Notes: generated by a model not told the origin, from the sequence alone. A DNA stretch of 29,223 nt from DASPOF01 sp035626155 (GCA_035626155.1 DASPOF010000042.1:1-29223); one strand, 5' to 3'; positions 1 to 7,534 are shown, counted from the first letter of the stretch. Translations and numbers: made by a program.

Positions 1-232
1 CGGTCTCAATCACCGCGAGTTCGACCGGTCTCGCCTCGCTTGCCCCCGCGGTATCGGCCGCACGCACCGCGTAACCGTCCATCGCGGAATTGTCGAAGCT
101 TGGGACGTCGCGCGGCGACTTGACCTCCTCGGCAATCACGCGTCCGAGTGCGTCGAGAATCGGCACGCGCTCGATGCCGAGCGGGGAGACATTTTCCAGT
201 ACGATTTGAAGGGCGTCTTCTACGGCGATCAT
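1..232 (-). CDS. moeA: Molybdopterin molybdenumtransferase MoeA, N-terminal part (cut by window edge)
   Basis: About 77 codons are visible, starting at the ATG at 232 and running off the left edge. Translating the minus strand gives a protein beginning MIAVEDALQIVLENVSP, followed by the family hallmark PSFDNSAMDGYAVRAADT at about residues 46-63. This FDNSAMDGYAV block is highly characteristic of MoeA, the cytoplasmic enzyme that inserts molybdate into adenylylated molybdopterin in the last step of molybdenum cofactor synthesis. The reading frame stays open upstream of the ATG with no strong ribosome binding site, so a slightly earlier start is possible. The lytic transglycosylase gene ends 99 bp upstream on the same strand. 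A second molybdenum-enzyme gene, fdhD, lies at 11852-12667. The identification is firm, but the catalytic and C-terminal domains are not in the window. Confidence 0.9.
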   Translation of the reverse strand, partial: MIAVEDALQIVLENVSPLGIERVPILDALGRVIAEEVKSPRDVPSFDNSAMDGYAVRAADTAGASEARPVELAVIET

Positions 233-331
233 AGCCAAGGCCACAATACGCGGGTTCAGGACCAATGAGAATCGCCGGCGCGCGCGGGCGCACTCAACTC
301 GGCAAAGCGCAGATGGAAAATGCGCGAAGAT

Positions 332-1240
332 CTAGGAGCCGTCGGCTGCCGCCGATTGCACCAGCGGCACGCGAATCTTGTAGCCGTGGGCGTAAGGCGG
401 TATCAGGTCGCGCCGCAGCGCGGGATTCAGCTCGCGGAGCTTGGAGACGCTGCTGCCAAATGCCTGGGCGATTTGCGCCAGCCGCGCGCCACCTTTGACC
501 TTTACCTCGCGGTAGGACGGAGACTCGTCGAGGTCGACTCGTCGAATCCCGTATGCGATCGCGTTATGGGCGATGAATGCCACCGCCATGAAACGTCCGA
601 GCAGGGTGCGGGTCGGCACCGGTAACAGATTGGTAAAGCGGTTGAAATTCGAGCCGCGCAGCAGCCAGAACCGATCGATCGCCGCTGTCCCGCCGTTCCA
701 TCCCACTATCGCGACGCGCCAGTCGAAGCCGGCCGCATCGTGAAGCTCGGCAAGGTACTCGGCTGCGGCGCGCGTCGAAAGAATCGGATCGCGGCGCTCA
801 TCGACGTATCGGTCGATGCGCAAGCCATAGTGCTTCGCGGTCGCTCCGCTCAATTGCCACGGACCCCGTCCGCGCCTGGAGAAGGCGCTCTCGGCGAAGG
901 CGAGGTAAACCAGGTCATCGGGCACGCGGTACTGTCTCAGAACCCGTACCATTTCGGGCAGGTAAGGCCTGCTCCGGTCGAATGCGGATACGAGCCATTC
1001 CGGTTGGTTCAGGTAATCGTGAAGATAATTCTGAACGGACTGGTTGAGGAGAATAGGAAAAGGCGCAACGGGCTTGGGCTCAGACAGAACGAAGGGCGAG
1101 CCGGTTGCTTTGTCCGCGCTCGAAGAGGAAAAACCCGAAGATTCGGCAGGATCAGTCGCCGCAATCGACCAGCTGACCGCCAGCAGGGTCACGGTCAGCA
1201 TCGCGACGGCGGCCAGAGCTATGCTCCCTCGTCCTTTCAT
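332..1240 (-). CDS. Secreted lytic transglycosylase (SLT/GH23, MltD-like) with C-terminal LysM
   Basis: 302 residues from the ATG at 1240, chosen because GGGTGAGG lies just upstream and the protein then begins with a clean signal sequence (MKGRGS followed by a hydrophobic stretch to about residue 27). An upstream in-frame ATG at 1315 would put 25 polar residues before the signal. The SLT domain spans about residues 80-235: the catalytic glutamate is E117 in LAFAESAFS, followed by GPWQL at 126-130 and the AIVGWNGG block at 177-184. A LysM-like module at about 244-292 (KLRELNPAL) should bind peptidoglycan. The family cleaves glycan strands with 1,6-anhydro product formation in the periplasm. 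The loop between the catalytic Glu and the WQ motif is about six residues shorter than in MltD-type enzymes (see findings). The gene is divergent from the histidine kinase. Confidence 0.88.
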   Translation of the reverse strand: MKGRGSIALAAVAMLTVTLLAVSWSIAATDPAESSGFSSSSADKATGSPFVLSEPKPVAPFPILLNQSVQNYLHDYLNQPEWLVSAFDRSRPYLPEMVRVLRQYRVPDDLVYLAFAESAFSRRGRGPWQLSGATAKHYGLRIDRYVDERRDPILSTRAAAEYLAELHDAAGFDWRVAIVGWNGGTAAIDRFWLLRGSNFNRFTNLLPVPTRTLLGRFMAVAFIAHNAIAYGIRRVDLDESPSYREVKVKGGARLAQIAQAFGSSVSKLRELNPALRRDLIPPYAHGYKIRVPLVQSAAADGS

Positions 1241-1313
1241 CCTCACCCTGGAATTCTTGCCAACGTAGCCCTCGGTGTGGCCACGATCAAGCGTTTCGGC
1301 AGCCCGCGGCATC

Positions 1314-1336
1314 AAAAAAATCTAATGCGACGCATT
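1314..1336 (-). promoter_or_regulatory. Palindrome followed by T-run in divergent region
   Basis: AATGCG-A-CGCATT at 1324-1336 is a perfect 6-base inverted repeat. On the minus strand it is followed after three bases by seven T (the A-run at 1314-1320). It can be read as a small intrinsic terminator facing the lytic transglycosylase gene or as a protein-binding palindrome in the divergent region. The stem is short, so either reading is tentative. The surrounding 1310-1400 is clearly more AT-rich than the flanking genes, as expected for a promoter region, but I see no convincing -35/-10 pair. Confidence 0.3.
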
Positions 1337-1481
1337 CGCGATTCCGATAGATTTGAGGATTATTGGAGATTTTTCCGCTTTTGTCGCTCTAATTTCGCCC
1401 CAGCGGCTTAGTTTGAACGGCGGGTTATGCTACCTTGCGGGCGTATCTTCTCCTCTTGAGCGGATACCCTGAATACCCAGA

Positions 1482-2591
1482 TTGGACCGCTGGCGCGACA
1501 TCATAGAAAGCCTGCCCGATGCGCTGATCGTACTATCGAGCGATCTCGAGCCGGTGATCGCGAACCAGGCCGCCGAAACGATCCTGCGTGTCTCTCCCGT
1601 CAGTTCGGGCCTGCTCAGAGATATCTTTCGGCAGAATGACTGGCTCAGCCGGATGGCCGGTGACTGCCTGAAAAATGGGCAGAACCTCGGCGTCCCCGAG
1701 ACCGAATTGCACGTTGGGCCGCGTTCGATTGTCGTCGGGGCTGAGGTGGCCCCTCTCCTCGATGAGCATGGACGGACGGATTGCGCGATCATCGTGCTGC
1801 GCGACCTCTCCCATCAGAAGAGCGCCGAGCATGCCGCCAGTTCAGGCGAATCGAATCTACGGCTATCGCCGGCCGGGCTCGCCCACGAGGTCAAGAATCC
1901 GCTCACCGGGATAAAGGGCGCCGCGGAACTGCTCGCATCGATGTTCCCCGACCAGCCCCGTGCGCAGCAGTACTGCGGCGTGATCCTCGACGGGGTCAAT
2001 CGGATCGCGGCCCTGGTCGAGCAGGTGTTGGCGGTCAGTGCGCCGCAGCGGCTTGCCCGCGATTCGGTGAATATCCACCAAGTACTCCATGCGGCGCTCA
2101 GGTTGAGCGGGCTGTTCCCGGAGGCGCCGGCAGGAGTGACGGTCGAGCAGGTCTTCGACCCGAGCATCCCGGAGGTTGTCGGCGATGCGGCCGCGCTGGA
2201 GCGCGCATTTCTCAATCTGATCACAAACGCGCGCGAGGCCATCGGCGCACGCGGCACGATTCGCCTGCTCACCCGCATGGAGACGCAATTCCGGATGAGC
2301 GCCGAGGGCCGCGCCCGCCAGTTCCTCCGAGTCGAGATCAGCGACAGCGGACCGGGGATGACCGAGGCCGAGATGAGCCAGCTTTTCACTCCCTTCTTCA
2401 CTACCAAGCCGACCGGCACCGGGCTTGGCCTCGTGCTGAGCCAGCGGATCATCGCGCTGCACGGAGGGCGGCTGTGGGCCGAGCGCGGCGGCGTCGGGCG
2501 GGCACCCAAACGCGGCGAGCCGCCGGGCGGGATGACGTTCAAGGTCACGCTGCCGGTTAAGCGCGCCGGCGATCCGGATCGGCAGAGCTGA
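1482..2591 (+). CDS. NtrB-like PAS-domain sensor histidine kinase
   Basis: 369 residues. An N-terminal PAS domain (about 5-115, starting with the typical IIESLPDALIVLSSDL block) leads into a HisKA domain with the phospho-acceptor H135 in LAHEVKNPLTGIKGAAELL. The HATPase domain follows, with the N box around N249 (NLITNAREAI), the G1 box at D288 (DSGPGM) and the G2 box GTGLGLVLS. This architecture and the H-box match the NtrB/GlnL class, a soluble kinase with no membrane segments. The frame opens with a TGA at 1470-1472, so TTG at 1482 is the first usable start; there is no strong Shine-Dalgarno site. It is followed after 70 bp by the NtrC-like activator, its probable phosphorylation partner. 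The signal it senses cannot be read from the sequence; nitrogen is only one possibility. Confidence 0.88.
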   Translation: MDRWRDIIESLPDALIVLSSDLEPVIANQAAETILRVSPVSSGLLRDIFRQNDWLSRMAGDCLKNGQNLGVPETELHVGPRSIVVGAEVAPLLDEHGRTDCAIIVLRDLSHQKSAEHAASSGESNLRLSPAGLAHEVKNPLTGIKGAAELLASMFPDQPRAQQYCGVILDGVNRIAALVEQVLAVSAPQRLARDSVNIHQVLHAALRLSGLFPEAPAGVTVEQVFDPSIPEVVGDAAALERAFLNLITNAREAIGARGTIRLLTRMETQFRMSAEGRARQFLRVEISDSGPGMTEAEMSQLFTPFFTTKPTGTGLGLVLSQRIIALHGGRLWAERGGVGRAPKRGEPPGGMTFKVTLPVKRAGDPDRQS

Positions 2592-2661
2592 CGCGAGCGG
2601 GATCGGGTCGCGGCGGGAGAGTCATTGCTGATACGATTTGAGTTGGATCGAGAAGAAACCC

Positions 2662-4158
2662 ATGGGATCTGTTGAGCCGGAAATTTCTGCCGGGCCGATG
2701 GGCGGCGGCGCGCCGCGCGCGCGCATCCTGGTCGCCGACGACGATCCCGCAGTCCGCCTCGTCTTGCGCCATCGGCTCGAGGCCGACGGCTTCAGCATCG
2801 AGGAGGCGGGCGACAGCCAGTCGGCGCTCGATGCTTTGCGCTCGAACCGTTTCGACCTTGCCCTGGTCGACATCATCATGCCCGGCGTCGGCGGTCTCGA
2901 GGTGCTCTCCACGTCCCGCGCCGAGAACATCCGCACGCTCATCATCGTGATCACCGCGGCGAGCACGATGAACAACGCGGTCGAGGCGATGAAGCGGGGA
3001 GCCCACGACTACCTGACCAAGCCGTTCGCCAACCTCGACCTTGTCGCCGCCGCGGCTGCGCGCGCGCTCGAGGTCGCATCGCAGGCCGCCGATCTCGAAC
3101 GGCTCAAGGAGGACGTGAATCGCCAGCTCGTCGGCGGCGAGATCATCGGGCGCAGTCCGGCGATGCAGGAGGTCTACAAGCTCATCGGCCGGGTCGTCAC
3201 CAACGATGCGACCGTGCTGCTGAGCGGGGAAAGCGGGACGGGCAAGGAACTCGTCGCGCGCGCGATCCATTTCAAGTCGGCGCGCTGGCGCTCGCCGTTC
3301 GTCGCGGTAAACTGCTCTGCGATTCCGCAGGGGCTTCTCGAAAGCGAGCTGTTCGGCCACGAGCGCGGCTCGTTCACCGGCGCGACCGAGCGGCGCGCGG
3401 GAAAGTTCGAGATGGCCGATGCGGGCACGGTCTTCCTCGATGAGATCGGCGACCTGCCGCTCGAGCTTCAGCCCAAACTGCTCCGCGTGCTCCAGGAACG
3501 CGAGTTCAGCCGGGTGGGCAGCGTCGAGACGCTCAAGCTCAAGGCGCGCGTGATCGCGGCCACCAACCAGGACTTGCAAAAGCTGGTCCTCGCGCGGCGC
3601 TTCCGCGAGGACCTCTACTTCCGCCTGCGCGTGATACCGATTCAGCTCCCGGCCCTGCGCGACCGGCGCGAAGACATCGATGAGCTGACCGATTACTTCG
3701 TCGGCAAGGCGGTGCGCGAGATGGGCGCGCGAGTGAACGCGATCAGCCCCGAGGCGCGCGCCCGGCTTCGCGCCCACGATTGGCCGGGCAACGTGCGCGA
3801 ACTCGAAAATGCAGTGATGCGCGCGGCGCTGCTCGCGCCCGGCAGCACGATTCGCGCGGAGGATATCGACCTTTCGCGCGGCGAAGGACTTGCGCCCGCG
3901 GCGCCATCGGGCGAGGCCGCGCAACTGGCGGAACTTATCGCGACGCGAATCACTTCCTGGCTCGGCGCCGACGAGGAGCCGCGCGACCTGCACCAGAAAA
4001 TCGTCGCGGAAATCGAGCGCCCGCTCATCGAGCTTGCGCTCAAGCGCGCGAACGGCAACCAGGTCCGCGCGGCGCGGATGCTCGGGCTCAACCGCAACAC
4101 GCTCAGAAAGAAAATCACCGACCACAAAATCGTTCTCACGAGATACCAGGGCGCGTGA
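2662..4158 (+). CDS. NtrC-family sigma-54-dependent response regulator
   Basis: 498 residues from the ATG at 2662, preceded by GAGAAG; an upstream in-frame TTG at 2638 is less likely. The order is a receiver domain (about 18-130, phospho-acceptor D70 in LVDIIMPG), an AAA+ domain with Walker A GESGTGKE at 189-196, the sigma-54 contact loop as GSFTGA (236-241, a common variant of GAFTGA) and Walker B GTVFLDEIG (255-263), then a Fis-type helix-turn-helix (about 464-485, NQVRAARMLGLNRNTLRKK). All elements needed for ATP-driven activation of sigma-54 polymerase are present. The partner kinase lies directly upstream. The stop codon overlaps the ATG of thiE (TGATG at 4156-4160), implying co-transcription and translational coupling. 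Targets are unknown. Confidence 0.92.
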   Translation: MGSVEPEISAGPMGGGAPRARILVADDDPAVRLVLRHRLEADGFSIEEAGDSQSALDALRSNRFDLALVDIIMPGVGGLEVLSTSRAENIRTLIIVITAASTMNNAVEAMKRGAHDYLTKPFANLDLVAAAAARALEVASQAADLERLKEDVNRQLVGGEIIGRSPAMQEVYKLIGRVVTNDATVLLSGESGTGKELVARAIHFKSARWRSPFVAVNCSAIPQGLLESELFGHERGSFTGATERRAGKFEMADAGTVFLDEIGDLPLELQPKLLRVLQEREFSRVGSVETLKLKARVIAATNQDLQKLVLARRFREDLYFRLRVIPIQLPALRDRREDIDELTDYFVGKAVREMGARVNAISPEARARLRAHDWPGNVRELENAVMRAALLAPGSTIRAEDIDLSRGEGLAPAAPSGEAAQLAELIATRITSWLGADEEPRDLHQKIVAEIERPLIELALKRANGNQVRAARMLGLNRNTLRKKITDHKIVLTRYQGA

Positions 4159-4787
4159 TGCGGCTTAACTCGCACTTCTATGCGATCGTGGACCCGGCGG
4201 GCGGCCACGATCCCGTCGAGCTCGCGCGAACCCTGCTCGATGCGGGCGCGCGGGTGATGCAGCTTCGGCTCAAGGATTGGCCAGGGCGCGATTTTCTGGC
4301 GGCCGCGATCGCAATCTCGCGGCTCTGCCGCGAGCGCGGCGCAATTTTCATCGTCAACGACCGCATCGATATCGCGATGCTGGCCGATGCGGACGGAGTG
4401 CATCTCGGGCAGATGGATATCCCGCTCGCCGCGGCCCGCAAGCTCATGGGCGCCGGCAAGATCATCGGAATCTCGACCGCGAGCGTCGAGATGGCGCGCG
4501 CCGCCGAGGCTGGCGGCGCAGACTACATCGGTTTCGGCCCGATGTATCCGGGCGGGCTGAAGAACACCAAGGCCGGCCAGGGACTGGCTAACCTTCGCAC
4601 GGTGCGCGCGGCGGTAAAGCTCCCGATCGTCGCCATCGGCGGGATCACCGAGGCCTCCGTCGGCGAGGTGCTCGATGCGGGCGCGGACGCCGCGGCGATA
4701 ATCACGGACGTCGTGAAGGCGCCCGACATACCGGCCAAGGTGCGCGCGATCCTGGCAATCTCGAAAGCCGCCCGCCGATCCGGCTAG
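4158..4787 (+). CDS. thiE: Thiamine phosphate synthase
   Basis: 209 residues, about the usual ThiE length. The enzyme joins HMP-pyrophosphate and thiazole phosphate to thiamine phosphate in the cytoplasm. Visible TIM-barrel motifs: QLRLKDW (pyrophosphate and substrate loop), the metal-binding stretch IVNDRIDIAMLADADGVHLG, GISTAS, GFGPMYPGGLKNTKAGQGL (equivalent of the GP-x-x-x-T-x-TK loop) and PIVAIGGIT. The ATG overlaps the stop of the NtrC-like gene by one base, and the spacing leaves no room for a promoter or TPP riboswitch, so expression should follow the regulator's transcript. TenI-type paralogues resemble ThiE; the intact IVNDR and HLGQ motifs favour ThiE. Its stop codon overlaps that of the convergent higA gene in a shared CTAG. 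Confidence 0.9.
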   Translation: MRLNSHFYAIVDPAGGHDPVELARTLLDAGARVMQLRLKDWPGRDFLAAAIAISRLCRERGAIFIVNDRIDIAMLADADGVHLGQMDIPLAAARKLMGAGKIIGISTASVEMARAAEAGGADYIGFGPMYPGGLKNTKAGQGLANLRTVRAAVKLPIVAIGGITEASVGEVLDAGADAAAIITDVVKAPDIPAKVRAILAISKAARRSG

Positions 4788-4791
4788 CCGG
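4780..4791. other. 12-bp palindrome carrying both stop codons of thiE and higA
   Basis: CCGGCTAGCCGG is perfectly self-complementary. Its central CTAG gives TAG to thiE on the plus strand (4785-4787) and TAG to higA on the minus strand (4786-4784), so the two convergent genes end inside each other. No T-tract follows on either side, so it is not a standard intrinsic terminator. Confidence 0.8.
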
Positions 4792-5089
4792 CGCCGGCCG
4801 CGGCGCGAGCGCCCAGGCGTTTCACCCTGCCGAGCCGGACCGCTCTGCGCGCCCGCCACAAGTCGTAATGCTGCTGCATCGCCATCCAGCTCTCGGGGCT
4901 CGTGTCAAATGCCTTGGCGAGCCGCAACGCCATCGCGGGACTTACGCCCGCGCGGCCGTTCAGAAGCTCGGAAAGAGCCTTGCGCGTAACCCCCAAAGCA
5001 CGTGCGGCCTCAGTAACTGAAAGGTCGAGCGGCTTAAGGCAAAGCTCCCGGATAATTTCGCCGGGATGGGCTGGATTGTGCATCGTCAT
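4784..5089 (-). CDS. higA: HigA-type antitoxin (XRE-family HTH)
   Basis: 101 residues from the ATG at 5089, which has GGAG five bases upstream; an ATG two codons later is also possible. The protein opens MTMHNPAHPGEIIREL, the typical HigA/VapI start, followed by an XRE helix-turn-helix (about residues 24-60; TEAARALGVTRKALSELLNG) and LAKAFDTSPESWMAMQ. HigA antitoxins bind and neutralise the HigB mRNase and repress the higBA promoter as dimers. The gene lies 25 bp downstream of higB, the toxin-first order typical of this class. The basic C-terminal tail (RRAVRLGRVKRLGARAAAG) is somewhat longer than usual. Confidence 0.9.
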   Translation of the reverse strand: MTMHNPAHPGEIIRELCLKPLDLSVTEAARALGVTRKALSELLNGRAGVSPAMALRLAKAFDTSPESWMAMQQHYDLWRARRAVRLGRVKRLGARAAAGAG

Positions 5090-5114
5090 TGGAACTCCGT
5101 CGTGAGCGCTTGGC

Positions 5115-5393
5115 TTAATGATAGTCAAGATAGTCCACGTCGAACGCGTCGCCTTCGCTGAAACGGAAGATGACCCGATAATTGCCGGACACGGACACAG
5201 ACCAAATTCCTTGCATGCGGCCCTTCAGGGGATGAAGTTTCAATCCCGGCAATCCCAGGTCGCGCGGCGACGTCGCGCCGTTCAATACGGTCAGTATGAG
5301 CCTCAGGCGCTTGGCATGGGCTGCCTGAATGCCGAACACCTTGCCTGATCTGAAGAACTGCTCAAGACCCTTATGATTGAAGGTCTTGATCAC
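5115..5393 (-). CDS. higB: HigB-type RelE-family toxin
   Basis: 92 residues, the usual HigB length, from a GTG at 5393. The sequence follows the family from end to end: VIKTFNHKGLEQFF, GIQAAHAKRLRLIL, LPGLKLHPLKG, WSVSVSGNYRVIFRF and the terminal DVDYLDYH. The family cuts mRNA, mostly on translating ribosomes, and slows growth when released from HigA. A longer frame open to 5816 only overlaps the upstream permease gene antiparallel in sense and carries no HigB similarity there. No Shine-Dalgarno sequence precedes the GTG, and a promoter at 5401-5429 would place the transcript start at or next to it (see findings). Confidence 0.9.
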   Translation of the reverse strand: MIKTFNHKGLEQFFRSGKVFGIQAAHAKRLRLILTVLNGATSPRDLGLPGLKLHPLKGRMQGIWSVSVSGNYRVIFRFSEGDAFDVDYLDYH

Positions 5394-5400
5394 TATCGCA

Positions 5401-5429
5401 AGTGTAACCCGTAACGTGCCGGGCCACAA
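5401..5429 (-). promoter_or_regulatory. Probable sigma-70-type promoter of higBA
   Basis: On the minus strand TTGTGG (5429-5424) and TACACT (5406-5401) are separated by exactly 17 bases. The -10 box ends only seven bases before the higB GTG, so transcription would begin about at the start codon, giving a leaderless or near-leaderless mRNA. The spacer and -10 contain the direct repeat GTTAC-GG-GTTAC, a possible HigA operator. Confidence 0.45.
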
Positions 5430-5443
5430 TAGGCTGGGCTGAC

Positions 5444-6184
5444 CTACGGGATAGAGACGCCGATGCCGCCGAGGATGAAGACCGCGCCGATGACGACGCT
5501 GTAGGCGCCGGTCGCAAGCATCACGAACCGATAGACCGGCTCCCGCAAGCTGGAAAGCCGGAAGGTCCCCGCCGATGCGAACGCCATCAGCGCATTCATC
5601 GCCAGCAGCCCGGCGGCAAACGTCACGACGCAGAAAAGTCCGGCGCCCCACCCGCCGACGCCGGCGGACAGCACGAATAAGCTCAGTTGAGTCGGAGTCT
5701 CGGCGCCGATCCCGTGGATTATTCCGACGGTGAATGCAGTTCCGCCGCCCGGAGGCGCGCCCGATGGCGCATCGGCAACCGGGACATCGCGCGATTGAAG
5801 CCGCGCGACCAGCCATCGCGAGGCGCGGCTGATCAACTCGTAGCGCGTCGCCGGCCGCGAACCCGGCGCGCCGGTCCAGAGCGCAGACAGGACGTATGCG
5901 CCGAGCACGACCAGGGTGAGCCCGACCGCGCTTTCCATCAGACGGTCGGCGCCGACCGGCATCACCACTCCGAGCGCGACCGCAAATCCGCCGAGCACCG
6001 TGATGATCGCGGCGTGGCCCAGCCCGTAGAGCAGCGCCACTGCGATCGCGCGCCGGGGCGATCGGGCAGCGCCGGTCAAATCTGCAATCGCTGCGACGTG
6101 GTCATAATCCACGCCGTGGCGAAATCCGAGCAGTGCAGCGGCGACGATCGCGGCGCTGACTCCGTGAGGACTCATGGGATGCAC
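5444..6184 (-). CDS. NiCoT-like nickel/cobalt permease, short form
   Basis: 246 residues with about six hydrophobic segments, so an inner-membrane protein. Residues 21-29 (FRHGVDYDH) carry the H-x4-D-H signature that binds Ni or Co in the NiCoT/HoxN family (H23, D28, H29), and IGAETPTQ (159-166) lines up with the second family signature LGFDTATE. Typical NiCoT permeases have about 330 residues and eight membrane segments, so this is a reduced relative; the substrate (Ni, Co or other) cannot be fixed from sequence. The start may be the ATG at 6184 or 6175. It begins 30 bp after the stop of the MFS gene on the same strand, suggesting co-transcription. No cobalamin or Ni riboswitch is visible upstream. 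Confidence 0.75.
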   Translation of the reverse strand: MHPMSPHGVSAAIVAAALLGFRHGVDYDHVAAIADLTGAARSPRRAIAVALLYGLGHAAIITVLGGFAVALGVVMPVGADRLMESAVGLTLVVLGAYVLSALWTGAPGSRPATRYELISRASRWLVARLQSRDVPVADAPSGAPPGGGTAFTVGIIHGIGAETPTQLSLFVLSAGVGGWGAGLFCVVTFAAGLLAMNALMAFASAGTFRLSSLREPVYRFVMLATGAYSVVIGAVFILGGIGVSIP

Positions 6185-6214
6185 AATACTCGATTCAGAG
6201 CTGCAAAGCGCGCC

Positions 6215-7468
6215 TCATGATGCGGTTGCGGGGGCGGCGGAGGCCGCGAGCAGGCGCAGCCGCTCCTGCTCGGTTTCCAGCGGCCGGCAGGCGAGCGTCG
6301 CCGCGGCGCCCACCAGGTACATTACAACCATCATCTCGAACGCGGTGCTGTAGCTCCCGGTCACGTCAAAAATCTTCCCGGTCGCGACCGGACCGATGAT
6401 CGCGCCGCATGTGTTGAAGATCCCGGCAAATCCCGCGATCGAGCCGAAGCGTTTGAGCCCGAGCGAATCCGCCTGAAGCAGCGGGCCAAGCACCAGCGGC
6501 GCGCCTAACGTGAAGCCGAATGTGATCACGAATGGGACGAGGATCGCAACGTGCGCAGCTCCGAAGATGAGCACCATTCCAACCGCCGCGATGATGAAGT
6601 TGGCCGCAAGCGCAATCCGCGCGCCCACCCGGTCGGCCATGATCCCCATCACCGTCTTCCCGAACGATGTTCCCAGGTAAACCAGGCTCATCATCGATGC
6701 GGCGAACGTCCCCGTGTACCCGATTCCCATCAGGTAGCTGATCAGATGCAGGCCCGCGGCGCTCGCAACGAAGGAGTACAAAAACTGCGCCGAGGTGAGC
6801 ATCCAGAACGAGCGCGTACGGAGCGCCTCGCGCAGCTCGAAACCCGGCAGCGCAGCAGCAGCCTGCGAGACGGTCAGTTTTTCCGCCTGCGGCGGGCGGC
6901 TGCGCACTACGAGGAAGAGAAGCGGGATGACGATGAAGATCATCGGCGCGCCCAGCGCGACATATCCGGCGCGCCATCCGCCGAAGTGCTGAATCGCGTA
7001 GTTCCCGACCAGCGTCATACCCGCGCCGCCGAGCGATGTGCCCGCAAGCGCGATCCCCATCGCCAAGCCGCGCCGCGCGCCGAACCAGTTGGCGATCACC
7101 AGCGCGGCCGGCAGGAGGGTGGCGCCGCCGATCCCGATGCCGAGGACGAAATACGCAATCAGCATCGGCGGGAACGAATCCGCCCGGCTCGCCATGAAGA
7201 ACGCAAGCCCGGCAGCCAGCGCGCCCGCCGACATCACGATCCGCGCCTCGACCCGATCGACCAGCCATCCGATGAGCGGCGCGCTGAATCCCGCGGTGAG
7301 CGCGAGCGCGGCGGTGAGCACGGAGGTCTTCGTGTGAGTCCATCCGAAGTGCTTGAGCAATTGAGGAAAGAACAGCCCGCTGGTGTCGTAGCCGGAGCCG
7401 AAGATGAGGAAGAGCGTGACAAACAGGATTGCGACGATCACCCATCCCTGGCGTTCCCGTTGCGTCAT
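6215..7468 (-). CDS. MFS transporter (monocarboxylate / oxalate-formate antiporter-like)
   Basis: 417 residues from the ATG at 7468, which has GGGGGA eight bases upstream; the frame extends to 7642 but those residues look non-coding. Twelve hydrophobic segments are discernible. MFS loop signatures are present in both halves: GWLVDRVEAR between segments 2 and 3 and GIMADRVGAR between segments 8 and 9. The GYDTSGLFFPQLLKHFGWTH region after segment 1 resembles the OFA/MCT group, which moves organic anions across the inner membrane. The substrate is not readable. It probably forms a transcript with the NiCoT-like gene 30 bp downstream; a candidate promoter lies at 7535-7563. Confidence 0.85.
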   Translation of the reverse strand: MTQRERQGWVIVAILFVTLFLIFGSGYDTSGLFFPQLLKHFGWTHTKTSVLTAALALTAGFSAPLIGWLVDRVEARIVMSAGALAAGLAFFMASRADSFPPMLIAYFVLGIGIGGATLLPAALVIANWFGARRGLAMGIALAGTSLGGAGMTLVGNYAIQHFGGWRAGYVALGAPMIFIVIPLLFLVVRSRPPQAEKLTVSQAAAALPGFELREALRTRSFWMLTSAQFLYSFVASAAGLHLISYLMGIGYTGTFAASMMSLVYLGTSFGKTVMGIMADRVGARIALAANFIIAAVGMVLIFGAAHVAILVPFVITFGFTLGAPLVLGPLLQADSLGLKRFGSIAGFAGIFNTCGAIIGPVATGKIFDVTGSYSTAFEMMVVMYLVGAAATLACRPLETEQERLRLLAASAAPATAS

Positions 7469-7534
7469 CAGAGTTATCCCCCATGCGACGCCGTCCGGGC
7501 ACATCCGCCCACCGGATCGGCCGCCGCGCTGTGA

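Noticed and set aside
2638..2661. TTG start of the NtrC-like protein eight codons upstream
   Set aside because: The ATG at 2662 has GAGAAG at good spacing; the upstream TTG has none.
2557..4125. 522-codon open frame on the minus strand opposite the NtrC-like gene
   Set aside because: The opposite strand encodes a full NtrC-type protein with correct motifs; this frame has low-complexity charged composition and no domain.
5394..5816. Longer HigB reading frame extending to 5816
   Set aside because: The extension lies inside the permease gene and has no HigB similarity; the 92-residue form beginning at the GTG at 5393 matches family length exactly.
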